A DNA stretch of 64,000 nt, taken from NCBI RefSeq assembly GCF_030409225.1, contig NZ_JAUFPK010000001.1:678191-742190 (forward strand), read 5' to 3'. This document shows positions 10,891 to 19,206 of this stretch, one piece after another; within the stretch, counting starts at the first letter, position 1; every line of letters starts with the position of its first letter. Origin of the DNA: Aquisalimonas lutea (GTDB taxonomy: Bacteria; Pseudomonadota; Gammaproteobacteria; Nitrococcales; Aquisalimonadaceae). Both the position numbers and the translations under genes were made by a program. Below the pieces are notes generated by a model that made no database searches, was not told where the DNA came from, and saw only the letters and a list, made by a program, of their open reading frames with translations.

Positions 10891-11892
10891 CTAGAACTCG
10901 TCCTTGGGCGCCCGCGCCATGAGCGACTCCAGCGCCGCCGCCGCGGGGCGGCCCTGGTTCACCACCGCGTGGACCTGCTCGCAGATGGGCATCTCGACGT
11001 TGTGCTCCGCCGCCAGGGCATGCACCTCCGCCGCCGTGCGGATGCTTTCCACGGTCTGGCCGATGGCGCTCACCGCCGCGGACAGCTCCTGGCCGCCCCC
11101 CAGCGCCAGCCCCAGGCGCCGGTTGCGCGACTGGTCGTCGGTACAGGTGAGGATCAGGTCGCCCACGCCGGACAGGCCCATGAACGTCCTCGAATCGGCC
11201 CCCAGCGCCTGGCCGAGGCGCACCACCTCCGCCAGGCCCCGGGTGATGAGTCCCGCCCGGGTATTGGCCCCCAGGCCCATGCCGTCGGCAATGCCGGTGG
11301 CCACGGCCAGGACGTTCTTGACCGCACCACCGAGCTCCACGCCGACGATGTCGGTACTGGTATAGGGCCGGAAGGCGCCGCCGTGGAACGCCGCGGCCAG
11401 GTCCGCCGCGAATGCCCGGTCCCCTGAGGCGATGGTCACCGCCGTGGGCAGGCCGGCGGCCACCTCCCGCGCGAAGCTGGGGCCGGAGAGCACCGCGGTG
11501 GCGCGGCCCGGCAGCCGGCTCTGTACCACCTGGTGCAGCAGGCCGCCGGAGCGTGCCTCCAGGCCCTTGGTCGCCCAGGCGATGCGCGCCCCGGCGTCCA
11601 GCTCCGGGGCGAGCTCCTCGATCAGTGCAGCGAAGGCATGGCTGGGTACGCAGATGAGCACGTCGCGGACGCCGGCCAGCGCCCCGGCCAGGGAGTCCGT
11701 GGGCGTGAGATTGTCCGGGAACGCGGCATCCGGCAGGTAGCGGGCATTGCAGCCGTCCCGGCGCAGTGCCTCGACGTGCGCCGGATCGTGACCCCACAGG
11801 CGCACGGCGATGCCGTTGCCGGCCAGCACCAGTGCCAGCGCCGTTCCCCAGGAGCCGGCGCCGAGGACCGCCATGGGCGGATGCGCGGCCAT
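10891..11892 (-). CDS. gpsA: Glycerol-3-phosphate dehydrogenase [NAD(P)+]
   Basis: The cytoplasmic enzyme reduces dihydroxyacetone phosphate to sn-glycerol-3-phosphate for phospholipid synthesis. The 333-aa product shows the dinucleotide motif GAGSWGTA (11-18), the CVPSHAF and LSGPSFA segments, the catalytic lysine region LGGAVKNVLA, and GLSGVGDLILT. The ATG at 11892 gives a standard N-terminus. It lies 7 nt downstream of secB in the gpsA-secB-rhodanese group that is conserved in E. coli. Confidence 0.96.
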   Translation of the reverse strand: MAAHPPMAVLGAGSWGTALALVLAGNGIAVRLWGHDPAHVEALRRDGCNARYLPDAAFPDNLTPTDSLAGALAGVRDVLICVPSHAFAALIEELAPELDAGARIAWATKGLEARSGGLLHQVVQSRLPGRATAVLSGPSFAREVAAGLPTAVTIASGDRAFAADLAAAFHGGAFRPYTSTDIVGVELGGAVKNVLAVATGIADGMGLGANTRAGLITRGLAEVVRLGQALGADSRTFMGLSGVGDLILTCTDDQSRNRRLGLALGGGQELSAAVSAIGQTVESIRTAAEVHALAAEHNVEMPICEQVHAVVNQGRPAAAALESLMARAPKDEF

Positions 11893-11899
11893 GGCGACC

Positions 11900-12424
11900 T
11901 CAGTGCTGCGCCGGGCCGTCCTGGCCGTCACCGGAAGCAGCGTCACCGCCCTGTTGCTGCTCCTGCTGCTTGCGCCGGCGCTGCATGTACAGCGCCTCGA
12001 AGTTCACCGGGGCGAGGACCATCTGCGGGAAGCCGCCCTTGGTGATCACGTCCGAGATGGCCTCGCGGGCGTACGGGAACAGCTGGGCCGGGCAGTAGCT
12101 GCCCAGCAGGGCATCCAGCGTCTTATCGTCGAAGCCCGAGAGAACGAAGATGCCCGCCTGCTCGACCTCGCAGAGGTACGCCGTCTTGTCCTGCTGCTTC
12201 GCGGTGACGGTGACCCGTACGACATTCTCGTAGGTGTTCTCGGCGATGCGCGAGGTGCGCGTGTCCAGATCCACGCTGACCTCCGGCTTCCACTCGCCGG
12301 AGAACACCGCCGGCGCGTTGGGTGCCTCGAAGGACAGATCCCGCAGGTAGATCTTGCGGATGGCGAACTGCTGCTTGTTCTCCTGGGGCTGCCCCTGTCC
12401 GGAGGCGGCGTCTTCTTCTGCCAT
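11900..12424 (-). CDS. secB: Protein-export chaperone SecB
   Basis: The tetrameric cytosolic chaperone holds precursor proteins unfolded and hands them to SecA. At 174 aa it is somewhat longer than E. coli SecB (155) because of Gln/Gly/Asp-rich ends. The core has the family pattern IYLRDLSFEAPNAP near residue 25, a hydrophobic-groove beta region, and CPAQLFPYAREAISDVITKG (about 115-134). It sits between the rhodanese gene (57 nt upstream) and gpsA (7 nt downstream). The glutaredoxin gene grxC that separates secB and the rhodanese gene in E. coli is absent. Confidence 0.96.
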   Translation of the reverse strand: MAEEDAASGQGQPQENKQQFAIRKIYLRDLSFEAPNAPAVFSGEWKPEVSVDLDTRTSRIAENTYENVVRVTVTAKQQDKTAYLCEVEQAGIFVLSGFDDKTLDALLGSYCPAQLFPYAREAISDVITKGGFPQMVLAPVNFEALYMQRRRKQQEQQQGGDAASGDGQDGPAQH

Positions 12425-12481
12425 GGTGGCGACTCCCTGATGAGCTGTCGATGAACTGCGTCCCGCGCCGGCGGGCGGCCG

Positions 12482-12904
12482 TCAGGTATGGACCGGCAGA
12501 CCCGCCTCCTGCCAGGCGTTGAAACCACCCTTGAGCTGGTGGACGCGCTCGAAACCTTCCTGCTTGAGCTGCTTGCCGAACCGGCCGGCCTGCATCCCCT
12601 GGGAACAGTACACGATCACGGGCTTGTTCTTGCGCTTGTCCAGCTTCTTGTGACGCTGGTCGAAGTTGCCGTTGGGGACGTTGATCGCGTCCGGCAGGTG
12701 GCCGCGGGCGAAATCCGCCTCGCTGCGGATGTCCACGAACAGGGCGTTCTCGCGGTTGTACAACCGCGTGGCCTCGTTGGTGTCCAGCGCGGCCACCCCC
12801 CGCGCGAAGCGCGTGGACTCGCTGATCGCGATCCACACGATGACCATGGCCAGGGCCAGGAACAGCACCCAGTTATTGACGGCGAACTCGAGCAGGCGGT
12901 CCAT
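12482..12904 (-). CDS. Membrane-anchored rhodanese-domain protein (YibN type)
   Basis: A 140-aa inner-membrane protein. One transmembrane helix (about residues 9-28) is followed by a rhodanese domain containing the active-site loop CSQGMQAGR with the sulfur-carrying Cys100. Single-domain rhodaneses transfer sulfane sulfur, but the acceptor is unknown. Position next to secB and gpsA matches E. coli yibN, and YibN-like is my assignment from domain plus synteny. The 167-nt gap upstream is shared with the divergent envC gene and contains TATACT (13007-13012), a possible -10 hexamer for envC. Confidence 0.88.
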   Translation of the reverse strand: MDRLLEFAVNNWVLFLALAMVIVWIAISESTRFARGVAALDTNEATRLYNRENALFVDIRSEADFARGHLPDAINVPNGNFDQRHKKLDKRKNKPVIVYCSQGMQAGRFGKQLKQEGFERVHQLKGGFNAWQEAGLPVHT

Positions 12905-13071
12905 AGAATCTTTTCCTTACAACGGCGTCGGGCGGGACCGGCTGCGGGTGGTTGTCCATCCCGCCCGGGGGCAGGATCCCTGGCAGCCCGACCGCAAAGC
13001 GACGTAGTATACTAACCATCCAGCGAGCCTGGCCATGGCCGGCGCAGGAATACAGCTCATCAGGTGGCCCG

Positions 13072-14217
13072 TTGCCGATTCCCCTCCCCGCCCGGATCCT
13101 GCTGGTTGTCTGCTTGCTCGTGCCGCTCGCCGCCCCGGCGGAGCGCGACTACGAGCAGTCGGCGGCGGAGCTGGAGGCGCTCCGGGAGCGTATCGCCGCC
13201 ATCGAAAGCGACCTGGAGCAGCGCCAGGACCGGCGGGATCAGGTCGTCGCCGAGCTGCGCGAGCTGGAGCAGGCCATCGGCGCGACCACCCGCCGGTTGA
13301 GCGCCCTCGACGAGCAGCTGGCCGAGGCCGAGGCGCGTGCCGGGGAGCTGCGCGAGGCCGTGGCGGCCGAGAAGGAGGCCGCCGCCGAGCACCGCGAAGT
13401 CCTGCGCGAGGCCGTCCGGGAGGCGTACATGAGCGCTCGCGAGCCCTTCCTGAAGCTTCTTCTCAACCAGGAAGACCCGGCGGCCCTGGACCGGCTGCTG
13501 CTGTACTACGAGTACATCGGCGAGGCCCGCAGCCATCGCGTCGAGCAGGCACTGCAGGCGCTGCAGCGCTACCGCGACGCCAGGGATGCCCTGGATCGGG
13601 AGATGCAGCGCCTGGAGAGCCTGCGGGCGGAGCAGCAGCGCGAGCAGGAGCGGCTCAGCGAGCGGCGGCAGCAGCGGCAGGCGGTCCTGGAGCGGGTCGA
13701 AGCCGCCATCGGCGAGGGCGAGCAGCGCCTGGACCGCCTGGAGCGGGACGAGCAGGAGCTCGAGAATGTCGTCGAGGAGCTGCGCCAGGCACTGGCGGAC
13801 GTGCCCGAGCGGGACCTGGACCAGCCGTCCATCGACGAGCAGCGAGGCGCCCTGCCCTGGCCGGTGCGCGGTGAGCTCGATGCGCGTTTCGGCGATACCC
13901 GCGACGGCGGCGCGGACTGGCGCGGCGTGCTGCTGCGAACGGAGATGGGTACGCCGGTGGAGGCCGTTTCCCACGGGCGGGTGGTCTTCGCCGACTGGTT
14001 GCGCGGACTGGGCTTATTGTTGATCATCGACCACGGCGACGGCTACATGACGCTCTACGGCTACAACCAGAGCCTGTACCGGGATGTGGGCGACTGGGTG
14101 GAAGCCGGCGACGTGATCGCCCGTGTCGGCGACAGCGGGGGTCGGGAGCGTGCCGGTCTCTACTTCGAGCTGCGAGTGGACGGCCAGCCGCGGGATCCCC
14201 TGCGCTGGCTGGAATGA
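13072..14217 (+). CDS. envC: Murein hydrolase activator EnvC-like (coiled coil + degenerate LytM)
   Basis: This periplasmic activator of cell-separation amidases is 381 aa. It has a signal peptide (ARILLVVCLLVPLAAPA), a long coiled coil rich in Glu/Arg/Gln (about residues 25-255) and a C-terminal peptidase M23/LytM domain (about 262-381). The zinc ligands of active LytM enzymes are missing: the first motif reads DWRGVLL and the last LYFELR instead of HxH. This is as expected for EnvC, which activates amidases rather than cutting. I propose the TTG at 13072, preceded by AGGTGG at good spacing. The ATG at 12952 would add a non-signal-like 40-residue leader. ctpA follows 33 nt downstream. Confidence 0.9.
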   Translation: MPIPLPARILLVVCLLVPLAAPAERDYEQSAAELEALRERIAAIESDLEQRQDRRDQVVAELRELEQAIGATTRRLSALDEQLAEAEARAGELREAVAAEKEAAAEHREVLREAVREAYMSAREPFLKLLLNQEDPAALDRLLLYYEYIGEARSHRVEQALQALQRYRDARDALDREMQRLESLRAEQQREQERLSERRQQRQAVLERVEAAIGEGEQRLDRLERDEQELENVVEELRQALADVPERDLDQPSIDEQRGALPWPVRGELDARFGDTRDGGADWRGVLLRTEMGTPVEAVSHGRVVFADWLRGLGLLLIIDHGDGYMTLYGYNQSLYRDVGDWVEAGDVIARVGDSGGRERAGLYFELRVDGQPRDPLRWLE

Positions 14218-14250
14218 TCGGGTGCGACGGCGCCCCGGGAAGGTGGGCTA

Positions 14251-15525
14251 ATGAGACGATGGACGCGGAACAATCTCCTGCCGCTGCTGGTGGGCATCAT
14301 CCTCGGCGTCAGCGGGGCGGTGACCACCGGCGTGCTGGCGGATCGAAGCGGCGCGAGCGTGGATCTGCCGCTGGAGCAGCTGCGCACCTTCAGCGAGGTG
14401 TTCAACCGCGTCAAGAGCGACTACGTCGACGACATCGACTCGGGACAGCTGGTCGAGGATGCCATTCGCGGCATGCTGGGCGGTCTCGACCCGCATTCGA
14501 CGTACCTGGACCCGCAGGAGTACCAGGAGCTCCAGTCCGGTACCCGTGGCGAGTTCGGCGGCCTGGGCCTGGAGGTCGGGCGCGAGGACGGCTTCGTCAA
14601 GGTGATCGCGCCCATCGATGACACGCCGGCGCAGAAGGCCGGCATCGAGGCCGGCGACCTGATCATCCGCATCGACGGCGACTCCACCAAGGGCATGGGG
14701 CTCAGCGAGGCGGTGCGGCGGATGCGCGGCGAGCCCGGCACCGAGATCGAGCTCACCGTGGTGCGCGAGGGCGAGGACGCGCCGTTCACCGTGACCATCG
14801 AGCGGGACATCATTCGCGTGACCAGCGTGCGCTCCCGCGTGCTCGAGGACGGCTTCGGCTACATCCGCATCAGCCAGTTCCAGTCCCGTACCGGCCCCCA
14901 GCTGCTGGATGCGCTGGAGGCGATGAACGGCTCGGAGAACGGCCCGCTGCGCGGCCTGGTGCTGGATCTGCGCAACAACCCGGGGGGCGTGCTGCAGGCC
15001 GCCGTGGCCGTCTCCGACGCCTTCCTCCGGGAAGGCCGCATTGTCTACACCGAGGGCCGCCGGGACCGCACCCGCATGGAGTTCGATGCCACGCCCGGCG
15101 ATACCATCAACGGCGCCCCGGTGGTGGTGCTGGTCAACGGCGGCTCGGCGTCGGCCTCGGAGATCGTCGCCGGCGCCCTGCAGGATCACCGGCGCGCCGT
15201 GCTCATGGGCACCAACACCTTCGGCAAGGGGTCGGTGCAGAGCATCCTGCCGCTGGAAGGCGGGGCGGCCGTCAAGCTGACCACCGCCAAGTACTTCACG
15301 CCCTCGGGCCGGGCGATCCAGGAAGAGGGCATCGAGCCCGATGTCCTGCTGGAAGGCCGTCCCCGGGGCGGGCGCGACGGCGCTGCCGGCGAGCCGGGCG
15401 GGCCGGCGCCCGGCGAGACGCGCCAGCAGGGCGAGACCGCCGACGAGGAGGACTACGCCGTGCGCGAGGCGCTGAACCTGCTCAAGGGCCTGACCATCCT
15501 CCGGCGCGAGGGCGATACGGGTTGA
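14251..15525 (+). CDS. ctpA: C-terminal processing peptidase (S41 family, CtpA)
   Basis: A periplasmic serine protease with a PDZ domain that trims or degrades envelope proteins from the C-terminus. The 424-aa product has an N-terminal signal/anchor (about 8-30), PDZ domain (about 100-175, with GGLGLEVG) and S41 protease domain. The catalytic dyad appears as Ser301 in GGSASASEI and Lys326 in TFGKGSVQ, 25 residues apart as in E. coli Prc. The C-terminus is Gly/Arg-rich. The order envC-ctpA-yibQ is common in gammaproteobacteria. Its stop overlaps the next start (TGATG). Confidence 0.95.
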   Translation: MRRWTRNNLLPLLVGIILGVSGAVTTGVLADRSGASVDLPLEQLRTFSEVFNRVKSDYVDDIDSGQLVEDAIRGMLGGLDPHSTYLDPQEYQELQSGTRGEFGGLGLEVGREDGFVKVIAPIDDTPAQKAGIEAGDLIIRIDGDSTKGMGLSEAVRRMRGEPGTEIELTVVREGEDAPFTVTIERDIIRVTSVRSRVLEDGFGYIRISQFQSRTGPQLLDALEAMNGSENGPLRGLVLDLRNNPGGVLQAAVAVSDAFLREGRIVYTEGRRDRTRMEFDATPGDTINGAPVVVLVNGGSASASEIVAGALQDHRRAVLMGTNTFGKGSVQSILPLEGGAAVKLTTAKYFTPSGRAIQEEGIEPDVLLEGRPRGGRDGAAGEPGGPAPGETRQQGETADEEDYAVREALNLLKGLTILRREGDTG

Positions 15526-16271
15526 TGCGCCTGTGCGTGCTGCTCGCGCTGGGGCTGCTCCTGCCCGCGGTGGCCTGCGCGTCCCCCGACGACGGCGCCG
15601 CGGTGACCGTGGTCATCGACGACATGGGCGACCGCGCCGTGGAAGGCGACCGTGTCGTCGCCATGCAGGCCCCGCTGGTCTGCGCGCTGCTGCCGCACAC
15701 GCCGCATGCGGAGCGGGCCGCCGAACGCTGCCATGCCGCGGGCAAGGACGTCATGCTGCACCTGCCCATGCAGCCGGTGCGTGATGCTCCGCTCGGCCCG
15801 GGCGGCGTCACCCTGGACATGACGCCGCAGGAGTTCCGCGCGGTGGTGCGGGACAACCTCGCGGCCATTCCCCACGTGCGCGCCGTGAACAACCACATGG
15901 GCAGCATGCTGACGCGGCATCCCGGGCACATGCGCTGGCTCATGGAGGTGCTGGCGGATGCCGGTAACCTGCTGTTCCTGGACAGCCGCACGTCCGCCCG
16001 GACCGTCGCGCCCCAGATGGCCGACGAGGCCGGCGTGCCGGTGCTGGAGCGGGACGTGTTCCTGGACAACGAGCGCGATCCCGCGGCCATCGAGCGCCAG
16101 CTGCGGACGCTGTTCGAGACCGCCCGGCGCGACGGCACGGCCATCGGCATCGGGCATCCGTATCCCGAGACCCTGGACGTGCTGGAGCAACATCTGCACG
16201 AGTTCGCAGAAGCGTATCGCGTCGAGCTGGTAGGGTTGGCCGAACTCCATCGTCGCCGCAACGGGAGGTAG
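15525..16271 (+). CDS. Divergent polysaccharide deacetylase family protein (YibQ/DUF610)
   Basis: A 248-aa periplasmic protein. It has a signal peptide (LCVLLALGLLLPAVACA) followed by a polysaccharide-deacetylase-like fold with VTVVIDDMGDR (near residue 28), the HLPMQP motif, VNNHMGSMLT, LFLDSRTS and a final GIGHPYPETL. These match the YibQ family found beside envC. Enzymatic activity has not, to my knowledge, been shown for the family; a role in envelope polysaccharide or septal murein metabolism is inference from location. The ATG at 15525 overlaps the ctpA stop. Confidence 0.88.
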   Translation: MRLCVLLALGLLLPAVACASPDDGAAVTVVIDDMGDRAVEGDRVVAMQAPLVCALLPHTPHAERAAERCHAAGKDVMLHLPMQPVRDAPLGPGGVTLDMTPQEFRAVVRDNLAAIPHVRAVNNHMGSMLTRHPGHMRWLMEVLADAGNLLFLDSRTSARTVAPQMADEAGVPVLERDVFLDNERDPAAIERQLRTLFETARRDGTAIGIGHPYPETLDVLEQHLHEFAEAYRVELVGLAELHRRRNGR

Positions 16272-16334
16272 CCATGGCCGGCACCCGGATACCCGCCGTC
16301 GCCGGGGCTCCAGCGCAATGATCGCGGGGCACGC

Positions 16335-17150
16335 ATGAATCCGTCCACCCTCATCGGCATGGTCGCGGGACTGCTCCTGCTGGCGGCGGTGCTGCTGTTC
16401 GCGGCGGAGAATCCGGCGCACTACCTCAACCTGCCGGGGCTCGGCATCGTCGTGGGCGGGACGCTGGCGGCGACGTTCATCAGCTACCCCCTGCGCGAGG
16501 TGGTGCGCGTGCTCGGGCTGCTCGGCATCGTCTTCCGCAACGAGCAGCTCTATACCCGCGACGACATGAACGAGCTGGCGGATATCGCCCGCCTGTGGTT
16601 CCGGGACGATCTGCGCGCCGTGGAGCGGGCGCTGGACCAGGTCCGCAACCCGTTCCTGCGCACCGGCGTCCAGCTGGTCATCGACGGCACCCCGGAGCAG
16701 GACATTCTGGACCTGCTGCGCTGGCGCATCGCCCGGCTGCGTACCCGGGAGCACGCCGAGGCCCAGATGTTCCGCTCCATGGCCAGCTTTGCCCCGGCGT
16801 TCGGCATGATCGGCACCCTGGTGGGGCTGATCAACATGCTCTTCGTCCTGGAGACCGGCGACATCACCGTGATCGGCCAGCACATGGGGGTCGCCCTGCT
16901 GACCACGTTCTACGGCATCCTGCTGGCGAACCTGGTGTTCAAGCCGGTGGCCGTCAAGCTGGAACGGCGCACCGAGGAGCGGCTCATCGCCATGAACATG
17001 GTGCTGGAGGGCGTGGCGCTGATCTGCCAGAAGCGCAACCCCGCGTTCGTGCGCGAGACCCTGCGGTCGTTCATGGCGGAGTACCGCGACGAGATCCGCG
17101 AGTCGCCGGCCGTGCGCAGCCAGCGGCGGCGGGAGGCCAGGCGGTCGTGA
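16335..17150 (+). CDS. motA: MotA/PomA-type flagellar stator protein
   Basis: The inner-membrane ion-channel subunit of the flagellar stator couples proton or sodium flow to rotation. The 271-aa product has four hydrophobic segments, two near the N-terminus (about 5-25 and 30-50) and two after the cytoplasmic loop (about 150-172 and 182-205). The loop-to-TM3 region FAPAFGMIGTLVGLINML is typical of the family. The C-terminus is basic. Its stop overlaps the motB GTG (GTGA). The shape is closer to PomA/MotP than to E. coli MotA, so a sodium-driven motor is possible. No other flagellar gene is in the window. Confidence 0.9.
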   Translation: MNPSTLIGMVAGLLLLAAVLLFAAENPAHYLNLPGLGIVVGGTLAATFISYPLREVVRVLGLLGIVFRNEQLYTRDDMNELADIARLWFRDDLRAVERALDQVRNPFLRTGVQLVIDGTPEQDILDLLRWRIARLRTREHAEAQMFRSMASFAPAFGMIGTLVGLINMLFVLETGDITVIGQHMGVALLTTFYGILLANLVFKPVAVKLERRTEERLIAMNMVLEGVALICQKRNPAFVRETLRSFMAEYRDEIRESPAVRSQRRREARRS

Positions 17151-17878
17151 GCGACCTGCTCGCCCAGCGGCGCCACGAGGAGGGCGCGGGAGGGCAGTTC
17201 CGGGCCGATCTCCTGGCGCCCCAGGGCAGCGATATCGAGGGCGATTCCGGGTGGTTGCTGGTCTACCTGGACGTTATGACGCTGCTGCTGGTGCTGTTCA
17301 TCGTGCTGCTGTCGTTCGCCGATCCCGATCCGGATCCTCGCCCGCCCCAGCGCCTGCCCAGCGTCCTCCTGCCGGCTCCGCTCGCCGTTCCGGGCGTGGA
17401 GCCGTCCGCGACGGCTCCGTCGGTCGGGGCGGCGGAGGCGAGCGACGACGGGCGCGCCATGGAAGCCCCCGACATTGCCTCGGACCGGGTCACCGTGATC
17501 CGCGAGAGCGACCGGGTCAGCCTGCGGATCCAGGACAGCCTCCTGTTCGAGTCCGGGGCAGCGTCCCTCACCGGCGAAGGGCTGGGGCTGCTGGACGAGC
17601 TGGTACCGGTACTCAGGGCGCACGACGGCGCCATCTCCGTGGAGGGCCACACCGACAACCGGCCCATCGCCACCGATGCCTTTCCGTCCAACTGGGAGCT
17701 GTCCACGGCCCGGGCCACGGAGGTGGTGCGCTACCTGGACGCTGCCGGTGTCCCGGCGGAACGCATGCGTGCCGTGGGCCGCGCCGATACCGATCCCGTG
17801 GCGCCCAACACCAACGCCCCGGGTCGGGCGGCCAATCGCCGGGTGGATCTGATCCTGCACCGGGAGTCCGATCCCTGA
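17147..17878 (+). CDS. motB: MotB/PomB-type stator protein with OmpA-like peptidoglycan-binding domain
   Basis: The stator partner of MotA, 243 aa, starts at the GTG overlapping the motA stop. A single transmembrane helix carries the essential ion-binding aspartate (Asp42 in YLDVMTLLLVLFI), followed by a Pro/Ala-rich periplasmic linker. A C-terminal OmpA domain contains VEGHTDNRPI and ends RAANRRVDLIL, anchoring the complex to peptidoglycan. A DPDPDP stretch follows the helix. Together with motA it forms a two-gene unit of the kind found both in motility regions and as orphan stators. Confidence 0.92.
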   Translation: MSDLLAQRRHEEGAGGQFRADLLAPQGSDIEGDSGWLLVYLDVMTLLLVLFIVLLSFADPDPDPRPPQRLPSVLLPAPLAVPGVEPSATAPSVGAAEASDDGRAMEAPDIASDRVTVIRESDRVSLRIQDSLLFESGAASLTGEGLGLLDELVPVLRAHDGAISVEGHTDNRPIATDAFPSNWELSTARATEVVRYLDAAGVPAERMRAVGRADTDPVAPNTNAPGRAANRRVDLILHRESDP

Positions 17879-17990
17879 CGGCGCACGCGTATGGTCCCGC
17901 GTTGCCCTTGCCCGGGGCGGGGCGAATGTGGATACTCCCGGCCCGGACGTGTCGCGGGAAGTGTTGCCAGATTCTGGGAGGCCGGGAGCG

Positions 17991-18242
17991 ATGTTCTGTG
18001 CCGTGTTCAAGGGGCCGAAGGCCCCGGATACCTACCTGTTCGTGCCCGGCGAGGCGGCCCTGGACGACGTGCCGGTCGCCGTGCGCGAGCGCTTCGGGCC
18101 GCTGGAGCATGTCATGGACCTGGTGCTGACGCCGCAGCGGCGGCTGGCGCGCATCGAGGCCGTGGAACTGATGCGGCGCCTGCTGCGGGACGGCTGCTAC
18201 ATCCAGCTGCCGCCGGAGGACGATGACCTGCCCCCGCTCTGA
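17991..18242 (+). CDS. ycgL: YcgL-domain protein
   Basis: An 83-aa cytoplasmic protein of the YcgL family (DUF709), with the conserved opening MFCAVFKGPKAPDTYLFV and a C-terminal GCYIQLPPE. The function is not established to my knowledge. The ATG at 17991 follows GGGAG; the longer upstream reading is untranslated leader. It converges with tesB. Confidence 0.85.
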   Translation: MFCAVFKGPKAPDTYLFVPGEAALDDVPVAVRERFGPLEHVMDLVLTPQRRLARIEAVELMRRLLRDGCYIQLPPEDDDLPPL

Positions 18243-18251
18243 CAGAGCGCG

Positions 18252-18265
18252 GCGCCCGCGGGCGC
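18252..18265. terminator. Short GC palindrome between ycgL and tesB
   Basis: GCGCCCGCGGGCGC lies in the 24-nt gap between two convergent stops. It is a perfect palindrome, giving a 5-bp stem with a 4-nt loop, and is a weak candidate for a shared terminator because no T-run accompanies it. Confidence 0.35.
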
Positions 18266-18266
18266 A

Positions 18267-19130
18267 TCAGTCCAGCGGCCGGATCAGCCCTTCCTGCACC
18301 ACCGAGGCCACCAGCGCCCCATCGCGGCTGAAGATGTGCCCGCGCGTGAATCCGCGGGCGTTCGAGGCGCTGGGGCTGTCCATGTGATAGAGCAGCCAGT
18401 CGTCCATGCGGAACGGCCGGTGGAACCACATGGCATGGTCCAGGCTCGCCATCTGCGTGGTTTCCTGGAAGATGGTGCGGCCATGGGGCAGCAGCGCGGT
18501 GCCCAGCAGCCGGAAGTCGGAGACGTAGGCCAGCAGCGCCCGGTGGATGGTGCCGTCGTCGCTGGGTAGCTCGCCCACGGCCCGGATCCAGGAGTTGCGC
18601 ACCGGAGCGGCGGCTTCCGGGGCCATGGGGTCCTCGGGCTCGATGGGCCGGATCTCCATGGGCCGCTGGTGCAGGAAGGCGTCGTGGAAGCGCTCCGGGA
18701 GGCGGTCCTTGTGGCGCTCCATGAGGGCCACCTCGCTGTCCACGTCTTCCGGCGGCGGCACGTCCTCGGGCATGTTCAGCTGGTGGTCGTAGCCGTCCTC
18801 GCGGATCTGGAAGGAGACCGACATGTTGAAGATGGGGCGGCCGTGCTGGATGGCAACGATGCGGCGCGTGCTGAAGCTGCCGCCGTCCCGCGCCCGCTCC
18901 ACGTCGTAGACGATGGGGGCGCCGGCGTCGCCGGCCCGCAGGAAGTAGGCATGCAGGGAGTGGGCGGTGCGTTCCGCCTCCACGGTCCGTCCGGCGGCCA
19001 CCAGCGCCTGGCCCAGGACCTGGCCGCCGAACACCCGGTCGCCGACGATGTTCCGGCTCTCGCCCCGGAACAGGTTGGTTTCCAGTTGCTCCAGGTCCAG
19101 CAGCCGGACCAGCTTGTCCAGTTGTGTCAT
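18267..19130 (-). CDS. tesB: Acyl-CoA thioesterase II
   Basis: This double-hotdog thioesterase hydrolyses medium- and long-chain acyl-CoA to free fatty acid and CoA. The 287-aa product (286 in E. coli) has the N-terminal FRGESRNIVGDRVFGGQVLGQ region, SLHAYFLRAGD, the RRIVAIQ strand, and SLDHAMWFHRPFR followed by DSPSASNARGF. The ATG at 19130 follows GGGGACAC; a second ATG at 19142 would add only four residues. It lies 76 nt downstream of ubiB on the same strand. Confidence 0.94.
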   Translation of the reverse strand: MTQLDKLVRLLDLEQLETNLFRGESRNIVGDRVFGGQVLGQALVAAGRTVEAERTAHSLHAYFLRAGDAGAPIVYDVERARDGGSFSTRRIVAIQHGRPIFNMSVSFQIREDGYDHQLNMPEDVPPPEDVDSEVALMERHKDRLPERFHDAFLHQRPMEIRPIEPEDPMAPEAAAPVRNSWIRAVGELPSDDGTIHRALLAYVSDFRLLGTALLPHGRTIFQETTQMASLDHAMWFHRPFRMDDWLLYHMDSPSASNARGFTRGHIFSRDGALVASVVQEGLIRPLD

Positions 19131-19206
19131 GTGTGTCCCCATTGGTGCGCCCCGTCCCGGGGGTCGATCTTGTGCAGTGCGGCAGGATAGCAGATTTGCG
19201 GAGCCG

